From the NCBI GenBank assembly GCA_938030915.1, contig CALHIO010000084.1, positions 1 to 18,578 on the forward strand: a DNA stretch of 18,578 bases, written 5' to 3'. The notes below the pieces were generated by a model that worked only from the letters and a program-made list of their open reading frames with translations, searched no databases and was not told the DNA's origin. Made by a program: the position numbers and the translations under genes. The DNA is from an uncultured Gemmatimonadota bacterium. Its GTDB lineage: Bacteria; Gemmatimonadota; Gemmatimonadetes; Longimicrobiales; Gaopeijiaceae. Shown here piece after piece: positions 1-6,641 of this stretch (the stretch's first letter is position 1; each line of letters begins with the position of its first letter).

Positions 1-1134
1 GTTCGCGTCGGCCGTAGACAGGTGGGTCGTGTGCCCTCCATAGAGGTCGCCGCGCTCTTCGAGCTCAGGCAGTGGCATCCACGGCTGTTGCGGTTGCTGA
101 CCGGGCGCAGCGATGTCTGCGGCAACGGTCTGCGCATACTCCTTCGACGTCGCGCGCACGGCGGCCGTGTCCGGGCCGAGGACGGCCAACTCGCGCTGTG
201 CCAGGCGCAGAGCCTGCCCGGTGATCGCGAACCACTCCGCCTCACTCATCGACGCCGGGTCGAACGTCTCCATGACCTGAAGGGCCTGGATCGCAAGAAC
301 GCCGGCCGAGGGTACGTCCGTTCCGATGATGTCGTATCCACGGTAGGTCCCGCGCACGATTCGGCTGTCCTCCGCCACGTACTGCTCGAGATCGTCGAGG
401 TCGATGACCGCTCCGTTGGCACGAAAGTCGGCGGCCATGGCCTGCGCGATCTCGCCCCGGTAGAAGACGTCACGTCCACCGACCATGATTTTGCGGAGCG
501 TCTCGGCGTACTCGGGCTGAACCAGCGTCTCGCCGGCCCGATACGGGGACCCGTCCCCCTTGTAGTAGACGGCTGCCGTCCCCGGGAACTGGAGCGCCTG
601 CTCCGCACCCGCCGCCTGACGCGCCGCATCTCCCGCGAGAAGGCGGAAGCCGTTCTCGGCATATTCGATCGCGGGCGCCATCACACGTGCCAGAGGGAGC
701 GAGCCATGCTCCTCGTGAAGCTTGAGCAGGCCGGCGGTCGCGCCGGGAATGCCGATCACCGCGTACCCGAACGAAGCCCGCGGGGCGGTCTCGTGATCGT
801 AGTCCCAGGGTGCCTGCGTCGTACCGTCGATCCCGTGGAACTCGCCGTCCGGCGTGCGGACCAGAATCTGGTTCCGGCCCCCGATCGAGTTCATGGTCGG
901 CTCGACCACTGCGACGGCGAAGCCTGCTGCGACGGCGGCGTCGGCGGCGTTGCCGCCCATCTCGAGCATTCGGATCCCCGCGTCGGTGGCCAGGGGGTGC
1001 GCAGCGCTGACCATGCCAGCGTCCGATCGGCCACTCTGCCCGGCGGACTGGGCAGCCAGGAGGGTAGGGAGACATGCGAAGGCGACCGCGAGGATGACGA
1101 TCGACAGGGGCGCGCGGGTTCGGGTCGGGCTCAT
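1..1134 (-). CDS. ggt: Gamma-glutamyltransferase-family precursor (3' end outside the window)
   Basis: This is an Ntn-hydrolase that cleaves itself before a threonine and normally transfers or hydrolyses gamma-glutamyl groups outside the cytoplasm. The 378 visible codons cover a signal peptide (Arg-containing start, hydrophobic residues 10-27, likely cleavage near AAQ) and the whole large subunit. Family segments include IPGATAGLLKLHEEHGSLPL (about 129-148) and RGTYRGYDII (261-270). The autocatalytic Thr is residue 369 in HTTHLS, coded at 28-30, so the break falls just inside the small subunit. Two sites differ from the family: the usual GGGGFM is GGRNQI (85-90), and the Arg of the REMAP-type motif (E. 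coli Arg114) is Thr in DGTTQAP (103-109). The substrate may therefore not be a normal gamma-glutamyl compound. The ATG at 1134 gives the best signal peptide; in-frame ATGs at 1140 and 1149 are alternatives. Family is certain; substrate is open. Confidence 0.9.
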   Translation of the reverse strand, partial: MSPTRTRAPLSIVILAVAFACLPTLLAAQSAGQSGRSDAGMVSAAHPLATDAGIRMLEMGGNAADAAVAAGFAVAVVEPTMNSIGGRNQILVRTPDGEFHGIDGTTQAPWDYDHETAPRASFGYAVIGIPGATAGLLKLHEEHGSLPLARVMAPAIEYAENGFRLLAGDAARQAAGAEQALQFPGTAAVYYKGDGSPYRAGETLVQPEYAETLRKIMVGGRDVFYRGEIAQAMAADFRANGAVIDLDDLEQYVAEDSRIVRGTYRGYDIIGTDVPSAGVLAIQALQVMETFDPASMSEAEWFAITGQALRLAQRELAVLGPDTAAVRATSKEYAQTVAADIAAPGQQPQQPWMPLPELEERGDLYGGHTTHLSTADAN

Positions 1135-1154
1135 GGGCATGTGGAGCATGGGAC

Positions 1155-1444
1155 TCAGGAGGACGGCCTGATGGTACTGCGGCACGGGGCGCTGAGCACC
1201 TCCTCGGGCCGCCACCGGGCCGCGGCAAGACCGGACGCCGCGTCGACTCCCGGTCTCTCGCTCGGGCGTATCGAAACGGACGAGGCTACTCGAAGTGCTT
1301 CCGGGACTTCTCGCACACGATGATCAGGATCTGGGCGAGGTCGTCACGAAGGTCCGCGACCAGGCACTCGACCGTGTGGGTCAGGGACGCGGTCTCGCCC
1401 AGCGTCGGAAGGACGACCGAACGCGAGTGGAAGGATTCGCTCAA
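1155..1444 (-). pseudogene. Decayed fragment resembling the N-terminus of a family-2 glycosyltransferase
   Basis: On the minus strand, from about 1426, the translation reads RSVVLPTLGETASLTHTVE and soon after DDLAQILIIVCEKS. This looks like the first beta strand, helix and second beta strand of a GT-A fold family-2 glycosyltransferase. The frame stops at 1286. Near 1300 another frame continues plausibly as VPEALRVASSV and runs to a stop at 1155, so a small deletion would explain the break. No DxD motif or C-terminal half is present. A TTG at 1444 is a possible old start. It sits in the gap between two divergent genes. The identification rests on a pattern remembered for this fold, not on an alignment, and a chance frame is possible. 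Confidence 0.35.
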
Positions 1445-1571
1445 CGAAGCTCGCGGCGCGTATGTGCCGGGGCAGGCGAGACGGACAGCGAGAGGTCGAA
1501 TGGCTCCACTGTTTGTCGAGTCGCGCGCCCGGGACTCGCCTCGTGCTTGCCCGGGCGATACCATCGCGCCA

Positions 1572-1594
1572 GTCGGGCCCGCGATGGGCCCGGC
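1572..1594 (+). other. GC-rich hairpin upstream of the nucleoside transporter
   Basis: CGGGCCC (1574-1580) pairs perfectly with GGGCCCG (1586-1592) around the five-base loop GCGAT. A T-G wobble and a G-C pair extend the stem to nine. It lies 10 bases before the 15-bp repeats and about 80 bases before the transporter start. No T-run follows, so it does not look like an intrinsic terminator. It may be a leader RNA structure or an operator, but GC-rich DNA makes such stems by chance. Confidence 0.4.
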
Positions 1595-1603
1595 CCGGGG
1601 GCG

Positions 1604-1648
1604 AGGAACGATGACGCCAGGAACGATGACGCCAGGAACGATGACACC
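1604..1648 (+). repeat. Three tandem 15-bp repeats (AGGAACGATGACGCC) in the transporter leader
   Basis: Copies lie at 1604-1618, 1619-1633 and 1634-1648. The first two are identical; the third has one change (GACACC for GACGCC). Each holds AGGA followed closely by ATG. All three ATGs (1611, 1626, 1641) share one frame, which reads MTPGTMTPGTMTPP and ends at a TGA at 1677-1679. That stop overlaps the transporter ATG at 1676 as ATGA. The block may be an operator array or a coupled leader peptide. The AGGA-ATG spacing of 3 bases is short for an efficient ribosome site. Confidence 0.75.
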
Positions 1649-1675
1649 ACCCAGAATGACCGGAGCGCGCGAGCG

Positions 1676-2980
1676 ATGATCGAGGCGCGGATGCGTGCGG
1701 CGCTCGGTCTCGTCCTTCTCCTCGGGATCGCCTGGGCGCTATCGACCGACCGGAAGAAGATCTCGTGGAGACTAGTGGGGTGGGGCCTCGGCCTGCAGAT
1801 CGGCTTCGCGCTGCTGGTCCTGAAGACGCCCGCTGGAGTCGCCGCCTTCGACGCGCTGAACCACGTCGTGCACGCGGTCCTGGGCTACGGCACGGAAGGT
1901 GGACGATTCGTCTTCGGCAACCTCGTCGGGAGCGAAGTGCCGGTCGGAACGCTCGGCTCGGACGGGACATTCAGCGCCACGGAAGGGATGGCTGCGGAGA
2001 CGGGGGCGTTCTTCGCCTTCCGCATCCTGCCCAACATCATCTTCATTTCGTCTCTGATGACGGTGCTGTATCACCTCGGGATCATGCAGAAGGTCGTGCG
2101 TGGCATGGCGTGGGTCATGCAACGCACCATGCGAACCTCCGGAGCGGAGACCCTCTGCACGGCGACGAACATCTTCGTCGGCATGATGGAGTCGCCGCTC
2201 GTCGTGAAGCCGTACGTCGAACGCATGACCGAGTCCGAGATGATGGCGATCATGACCGCCGGTCTGGCGACCATCTCCGGGACGGTACTGGCGGCGTACG
2301 CTGGAATGCTCCTGCCGTATCACCCCGACGCGGCCGGGCACCTGATTGCGGCGTCGGTGATGTCCGCTCCTGCCGCGCTCGTGATGGCGAAGTTGCTCGT
2401 CCCCGAGACGGGAGAACCCGCCACGACCGGGATGCTCACGGAAGACGTCGAGCGACCCGACGTGAACGTGATCGATGCCGCCGCTCGGGGGGCTGCAGAG
2501 GGGCTTCGTCTGGCACTGGTCGTCGGGGCCATGCTCATCGCGTTCATCGCTCTGGTCGCGATGATCAACGGATTGCTGGGTTGGGCCGGCGGATTGCTGG
2601 GGCTGCCCGGCGTCACACTCGAGGGCCTCCTCGGGACCCTGCTGGCGCCGGTGGCGTGGATGCTCGGGATCCCGTGGGCCGATGCGGGCCTCATCGGTCG
2701 CATGATCGGTGTGGATTTCGTTCTCAACGAGTTCGTCGCCTACGTGCAACTGTCGAACGAGCTGGGCGAGGGAGCTTCCCTCGATCCGCGTTCGCTGGTG
2801 ATCGGGATCTACGCCCTCACGACCTTCGCCAACTTCGGGTCCGTGGCGATGACGCTGGCGGGCATCGGAGAGATCGCCCCGTCACGCCGACACGACCTCG
2901 CGAGGCTTGGACTCAAAGCCATGGCCGCCGGGCTCCTGGCGTCGCTCGCGACAGCCGCGGTGGCGGGAATTCTGGTCTGA
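1676..2980 (+). CDS. Concentrative nucleoside transporter (CNT/NupC family)
   Basis: A 434-residue inner-membrane symporter expected to import nucleosides with H+ or Na+. Family marks are GAETLCTATNIFVG (156-169) running into SPLVVKPYV (173-181), the signature GVDFVLNEFVAY (345-356) and TTFANFGSVAM (382-392). The order is three N-terminal membrane helices, a gate domain and two helical-hairpin transport regions, as in other bacterial CNTs of 400-430 residues. The nucleoside-binding GQTE of animal homologues, GQSE in E. coli NupC, reads GMME here (169-172): the glutamate is kept but the two residues before it are methionines. The ATG at 1676 is chosen because the family homology begins nearby and GGAG lies 10 bases upstream; an ATG at 1691 is also in frame. 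The substrate range cannot be told from sequence. Confidence 0.93.
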   Translation: MIEARMRAALGLVLLLGIAWALSTDRKKISWRLVGWGLGLQIGFALLVLKTPAGVAAFDALNHVVHAVLGYGTEGGRFVFGNLVGSEVPVGTLGSDGTFSATEGMAAETGAFFAFRILPNIIFISSLMTVLYHLGIMQKVVRGMAWVMQRTMRTSGAETLCTATNIFVGMMESPLVVKPYVERMTESEMMAIMTAGLATISGTVLAAYAGMLLPYHPDAAGHLIAASVMSAPAALVMAKLLVPETGEPATTGMLTEDVERPDVNVIDAAARGAAEGLRLALVVGAMLIAFIALVAMINGLLGWAGGLLGLPGVTLEGLLGTLLAPVAWMLGIPWADAGLIGRMIGVDFVLNEFVAYVQLSNELGEGASLDPRSLVIGIYALTTFANFGSVAMTLAGIGEIAPSRRHDLARLGLKAMAAGLLASLATAAVAGILV

Positions 2981-3033
2981 CGCGAGCTTTTCCGTCCGTT
3001 CCATGCAGCTACTCGCGTACGGTCAGGGCGAGC

Positions 3034-3423
3034 ATGTCAGATTCCAAGAAGCGTCTCATCGTCGTCGGCGACCGCGTCCTCATCCAGCCGGAAGAGGGTG
3101 AGGACCGGACCAAGGTTGGTCTCTATCTGCCCCGGACCGCGGTCGACAATCAGGCCGTGCAGGGTGGCACGGTCATGGCGACCGGTCCGGGTAACGCCGT
3201 CTCCGCCCCCACCGAGCTCGACGAGGAGCCCTGGAAGATCGGCGGCACGACGGGTGAACCCCGCTACGTGCCCCTTCAGGCGCGGATCGGAGACTATGCG
3301 ATCTTCTTTCGTCGCGCGGCGGTCGAGATCACCTTCGAAGGCGAGCACTACCTCGTCGTTCCGCAGGCCGCCATCCTGACCCTCGTCCGCGAAGACGAGG
3401 AACCGGAAGACCTCGGCTTCTGA
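3034..3423 (+). CDS. GroES-like (Cpn10-fold) protein with an enlarged loop
   Basis: A 129-residue protein with the Cpn10 pattern: GDRVLIQPEE (12-21), a mobile-loop-like segment TKVGLYLPRT (26-35), GGTVMATGPG (44-53), RIGDYAIF (84-91) and the end PQAAILTLV (110-118). GroES is about 97 residues. The extra length is an insertion of roughly 15-20 residues between GPG and RIGD, where the roof hairpin lies, plus an acidic tail. The hydrophobic tripeptide that docks on GroEL (Ile-Val-Leu in E. coli) is Leu-Tyr-Leu here. No groEL is adjacent, so this is probably an accessory copy and not the main chaperonin lid. It lies 53 bases after the transporter and its stop overlaps the candidate start of the methyltransferase gene. 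Fold confident; chaperonin role inferred. Confidence 0.85.
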   Translation: MSDSKKRLIVVGDRVLIQPEEGEDRTKVGLYLPRTAVDNQAVQGGTVMATGPGNAVSAPTELDEEPWKIGGTTGEPRYVPLQARIGDYAIFFRRAAVEITFEGEHYLVVPQAAILTLVREDEEPEDLGF

Positions 3424-4895
3424 CCCCCCGACGCAGGAGGCGCAAGCCTCCGCGCGAGCGAACGGTCGATCTCGAGCGCTACCGCTCGTTCATCGATGAC
3501 TGGGGGGCGTTTTCGGACGCCGCTCGCCGCCCTGAGCCGACGGTCTTTCGTGTCCGAGAGGGGCGGATCCCGGAGGCCAGGCTCCTGGACCGACTGCAGG
3601 CCCGTGGCTTCGGCACGGAGCCGATCGAGGGGCTTCCGGGCTTCCATCAGGTGATCGAGGGGCCGGGCCCCCTGTCCGCCACCGCCGAGCACTGGCTCGG
3701 CCTGCTCTACGTGCAGCAGGCGTCGACGGGTACGGCTGCGCCGGCGCTGGCGCCGCGTCCGGGCGAGCACGTGCTCGATCTGTGCTCGGCACCGGGCGGG
3801 AAGACGCTGCACATGGCGGAGCTGATGAGGGATACCGGCTGCATCGTGGCATCCGAGCTGAGCGAGCCACGCATACGGGGACTCCTGGGCAACGTCTATC
3901 GCCTCGGGCACTCGAACATTCTGGTGACCGCCGGCGACGGTCGCGATTTCCCCACCGGCGCGACCTTCGATCGGGTCCTCGTCGACGCACCCTGCTCGGG
4001 TGAGGGTACGCTGCGCCGAGGAGGTGGGCAGGCTCCCAACCAGTCGGCCTCATTTCTGGGATACGTAACCCGGACACAGCGCGGATTGCTCGAGCGGGCG
4101 GTCCAGGTCACGCGTCCAGGAGGCGTCATCCTGTACGTGACGTGCACGTTCGCGCCCGAGGAGAACGAGGCGATCGTGAGTGATGCGCTGAAGGACCTGC
4201 CCGTTGAGCTCGAGTGGCTCGATCTGCCGGTGCCCCACGCGCGCGGACTGACTGAATTCGAGGGGACACGCTTCGACCCACGGGTGGAAGGTGCGGCACG
4301 CATCTATCCTCACCACCTCGATTCGGGCGGACTTTTCCTCGCACGTATGCGCAGGCTCGACGATGGTGGGGATCGGTCGTTCCACGCCCCTGTCCCGACG
4401 GTCTTTCCGGGAGGAGAACTCACGGCCGAGGAGGCTGAAGGACGGCTGGGCAAGGCGCTCGAAGAACTGCGCACCCGGTACGGTGCCGGCGAGGCGCTCG
4501 ATCACCTCCAATGGATGTTCCGAGGCGGCAGGGCGTGGTTTCACACCCTTGATGCCTGGCCCCTCCCGGCGTGGGATGAGGGTGGGTGGCGAGCGATCTC
4601 GGTGGGGATCCGGGGCATCGACTTCGATTCACGGGGACGGGCTCGCCCGTCGAACGACCTGATCCGCCTCTTCGGCGAACATCTCACGGGTCGGGTGGTG
4701 GACGTCGACGACGAAGAGATCAGGACACTTCTGTCGCGGAAGCCCGTGCCGGCCGCGGAGCCCGAGCGGGGTCCGATCTCGATTCGGCATCGTGGAGATG
4801 TCGTAGGGCGGGGTGCCGTGACTGTCGAAGGGCTGAAAAGCGAGATCCCGAAGACCCGGGCGGCCGACTACCTGCGCTCACTCGATCCGGCCTGA
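3420..4895 (+). CDS. RsmF/NOL1-NOP2-Sun family RNA m5C methyltransferase
   Basis: A SAM-dependent enzyme that methylates cytosine-5 in RNA, probably rRNA. Read from 3420 it has 491 residues. The N-terminal family domain begins at TVDLERYRSFIDDW (15-28). SAM motif I is DLCSAPGGKT (120-129), the helper Cys is 192 in DAPCSGEG and the catalytic Cys is 242 in TCTFAPEENE. The C-terminal 140 residues resemble the PUA-like part of RsmF. The start is odd: the open frame has no ATG, GTG or TTG before the GTG at 3651, which would remove the conserved N-terminal domain. The best candidate is CTG at 3420, sharing CTGA with the groES-like stop, with a GGAAGA about 10 bases upstream. A -1 frameshift from the groES-like gene is the alternative. 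Its 3' end overlaps the convergent Nudix gene by 28 bases. Confidence 0.88.
   Translation: MTPRRRRRKPPRERTVDLERYRSFIDDWGAFSDAARRPEPTVFRVREGRIPEARLLDRLQARGFGTEPIEGLPGFHQVIEGPGPLSATAEHWLGLLYVQQASTGTAAPALAPRPGEHVLDLCSAPGGKTLHMAELMRDTGCIVASELSEPRIRGLLGNVYRLGHSNILVTAGDGRDFPTGATFDRVLVDAPCSGEGTLRRGGGQAPNQSASFLGYVTRTQRGLLERAVQVTRPGGVILYVTCTFAPEENEAIVSDALKDLPVELEWLDLPVPHARGLTEFEGTRFDPRVEGAARIYPHHLDSGGLFLARMRRLDDGGDRSFHAPVPTVFPGGELTAEEAEGRLGKALEELRTRYGAGEALDHLQWMFRGGRAWFHTLDAWPLPAWDEGGWRAISVGIRGIDFDSRGRARPSNDLIRLFGEHLTGRVVDVDDEEIRTLLSRKPVPAAEPERGPISIRHRGDVVGRGAVTVEGLKSEIPKTRAADYLRSLDPA
3436..3451 (+). other. Hairpin with GNRA tetraloop just after the groES-like stop
   Basis: GGAGGC (3436-3441), loop GCAA, GCCTCC (3446-3451) is a perfect six-base stem closed by a GNRA-type tetraloop. 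It begins 12 bases after the groES-like stop and hides an AGGAGG (3435-3440) that would be a perfect Shine-Dalgarno sequence. It lies inside the N-terminal coding part of the methyltransferase (an arginine-rich stretch). No start codon lies at normal spacing after AGGAGG, so a direct ribosome-site role is unclear; it could influence re-initiation or frameshifting at the junction. Confidence 0.5.
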
Positions 4896-5287
4896 CGCGC
4901 CGACCGATCCGCCGTCCTCAGCCACCGTACGAACGCATCGTCGGCGGGAGCGAGCGAACGTGAACTCAGCTCCTCGGGGGTCAGCCACGCGATCTCCGAA
5001 TGCTCGTGCGGTACCGGCTCTCCCTCCGACTCGACCGGGTAGAACTCGATGACGAAGGAAGACGATCCGTCCCGCACGGCGTGCAGAAGGTCGCCCACAT
5101 GCGTGACCTTGAGCTCCAGCTCTTCGGCGAGCTCCCGCCGGGCCGTGTCGGTCGGCGTCTCGCCCGGGTCGATCTTTCCACCCGGGAATTCCCACATGCC
5201 GCCGTGACGTTTCGACTCGGGGCGCCGCCCAACCAGGAGTGCGTCGCCGCGTCGCAAGACGGCGGCGACGACCCTGATGGACTTCAC
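4868..5287 (-). CDS. MutT-type Nudix hydrolase
   Basis: A small cytoplasmic hydrolase of nucleoside diphosphate-X compounds; MutT-like members clear 8-oxo-dGTP or related nucleotides. The Nudix box runs from Gly37 to residue 59: Glu43, then REL (51-53) and the metal-binding EE (55-56). The usual Gly near its end is Glu58. MWEFPGGK (31-38) before the box is typical of the MutT/CTP-pyrophosphohydrolase group. With the GTG start at 5287 it has 139 residues, the normal size. That start shares GTGA with the stop of the YfcC-family gene, so translation is probably coupled. It is the last gene of the M28 peptidase-YfcC-Nudix operon, and its end overlaps the convergent methyltransferase gene. The exact nucleotide substrate cannot be told. 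Confidence 0.9.
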   Translation of the reverse strand: MKSIRVVAAVLRRGDALLVGRRPESKRHGGMWEFPGGKIDPGETPTDTARRELAEELELKVTHVGDLLHAVRDGSSSFVIEFYPVESEGEPVPHEHSEIAWLTPEELSSRSLAPADDAFVRWLRTADRSARQAGSSERR

Positions 5288-6639
5288 TGGAGTCCGATGG
5301 CGATGGCGATGCCGATCGACACGCATCCGAGCGCGACGAGCGCGGCATAGAGCGGGGCCGTGAACTTGATCCACTGCTCATAACGCACGCCGGCCGATGC
5401 GAGGATCGCCAGGAGTGCCCCGTTGGTCGGCGTCACGAGGTCGCAAAGGCCAGCGCCGTACTGGTAGGCGAGTACGATCACCTGCCGGGAGAGCCCCAGC
5501 AGGTCCGCGAGCGGCACCAGGATCGGCATGGTCAGCACCGCCTGGCCGCTCACACTGGGGACGGGCACGTGCAGCAGCGCCTGGCCGACGACCATGCCGA
5601 GCGCGGATGCGAGCTGCGGCAAGCTCTCCAGGGGGGTGAACATGCCGTTGACGATCGTGTCGATGATGCGGCCGTCGGCCAGTACGGTGGAGATCGCACG
5701 TGCGAAGCCGATGAGGAGCGCGGCGTAGGCGAGGTCACGGAAGCCCTTCACGTACGCCTCGGCCGTACCCCCGATACCCATCTTCGCGATGAGCCCCACG
5801 GCGCAACCCATCAGGAAGAACGCTCCGGACATCTGATCGAAGCCCCAGCCCCAGGAGCGAAGCCCGATCACCATGACGCCGAACGTCCCCGCCACCATGC
5901 CGATGATGACGGTATCAATGCCCGTCATGCTTTGGCCGAGGTCCTCCGATACGGTGCCCTGTTGAGCGGTTCGGGTCGCAGCCGCGTAGCGCATGGTCGC
6001 ACCAATCCACAGGGCGAGGGCCGCGATCAGGAAGACGATTCGGAAGAGTGCTCCCGATATGGGCTCCACCTCGGCCGCCTGCTGGGCGATGATCACCTGG
6101 AACGGGTTGATCGGCGAGAATGCCGAACCCACGAATGCCGATCCCGCACTCATCGCGACCGCGACGAGTGGCGTGAAGCCGAGCCGCCCGACCAGGATCA
6201 ACAGGACGGGGATCAGAGGTATGATCTCCTCCTGCATATTCTGCACGACGCCCCCCATCGCGAAGAAGAGCGATACCACGGGGACTACGAGCAGATCTCG
6301 TCCGCGAAGCACTCGGATCAGGGATGGAATCGCACGTCGGAGGGCACCCGTCTCGTCCACGACCGTGAACGCGCCGCCGATCAGAAAGACGAGGAAGATC
6401 ACGCTACCGGCGTCGGCCATCCCTCGAGGTAGCGCGACCATCGCCTCGAACAGATTCACCGGATTCGATTCGACCGCCTGATAGGTACCCGGTACGACCA
6501 GCGTCCGACCCGTGACGGGGTCGTCCCGACGATCGAACTCACCGGCCGGCAGCATGTAGCTCGCCGCAGCGGCGAGCAGTACGCATCCGGTGAGGAGCGC
6601 GAGGGGGTGAGGGAGTCTCAGCTTGCCGGTTTCGGTCAT
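5284..6639 (-). CDS. YfcC-family (DcuC-like) inner-membrane carrier
   Basis: A 451-residue polytopic membrane protein of the YfcC group, within the DcuC-type ion transporter superfamily; members are linked to basic amino acids or C4-dicarboxylates. The N-terminus has a helix (about 12-30) and a periplasmic loop. Family signatures are EEIIPLIPVLLILVGRLGF, starting near residue 137, then SPINPFQVIIAQQ, and near the C-terminus QYGAGLCDLVTPTNG. The motif pair Asn-Pro-Phe and Thr-Pro-Thr-Asn sits where substrate is thought to bind. The ATG lies only two bases after the M28 peptidase stop, and its own stop overlaps the Nudix start. The order fits import of amino acids or small peptides released by the secreted peptidase, which is an inference from position. 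Confidence 0.9.
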   Translation of the reverse strand: MTETGKLRLPHPLALLTGCVLLAAAASYMLPAGEFDRRDDPVTGRTLVVPGTYQAVESNPVNLFEAMVALPRGMADAGSVIFLVFLIGGAFTVVDETGALRRAIPSLIRVLRGRDLLVVPVVSLFFAMGGVVQNMQEEIIPLIPVLLILVGRLGFTPLVAVAMSAGSAFVGSAFSPINPFQVIIAQQAAEVEPISGALFRIVFLIAALALWIGATMRYAAATRTAQQGTVSEDLGQSMTGIDTVIIGMVAGTFGVMVIGLRSWGWGFDQMSGAFFLMGCAVGLIAKMGIGGTAEAYVKGFRDLAYAALLIGFARAISTVLADGRIIDTIVNGMFTPLESLPQLASALGMVVGQALLHVPVPSVSGQAVLTMPILVPLADLLGLSRQVIVLAYQYGAGLCDLVTPTNGALLAILASAGVRYEQWIKFTAPLYAALVALGCVSIGIAIAIGLQ

Positions 6640-6641
6640 CG

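Noticed and set aside
22..1323. A 433-codon open frame on the plus strand across the GGT gene
   Set aside because: It is antisense to the GGT precursor, is rich in Arg, Gly and His, and shows no family motif. High GC content makes such antisense frames common.
1320..1679. A 119-codon plus-strand frame ending at the transporter start
   Set aside because: As a whole protein it is antisense to the glycosyltransferase-like fragment and Arg-rich. Only its last 23 codons, within the repeats, were kept as a possible leader peptide.
2982..3017. CGCGAG and CTCGCG as a terminator stem after the nucleoside transporter
   Set aside because: The loop of about 24 bases is long, the stem is short and no T-run follows.
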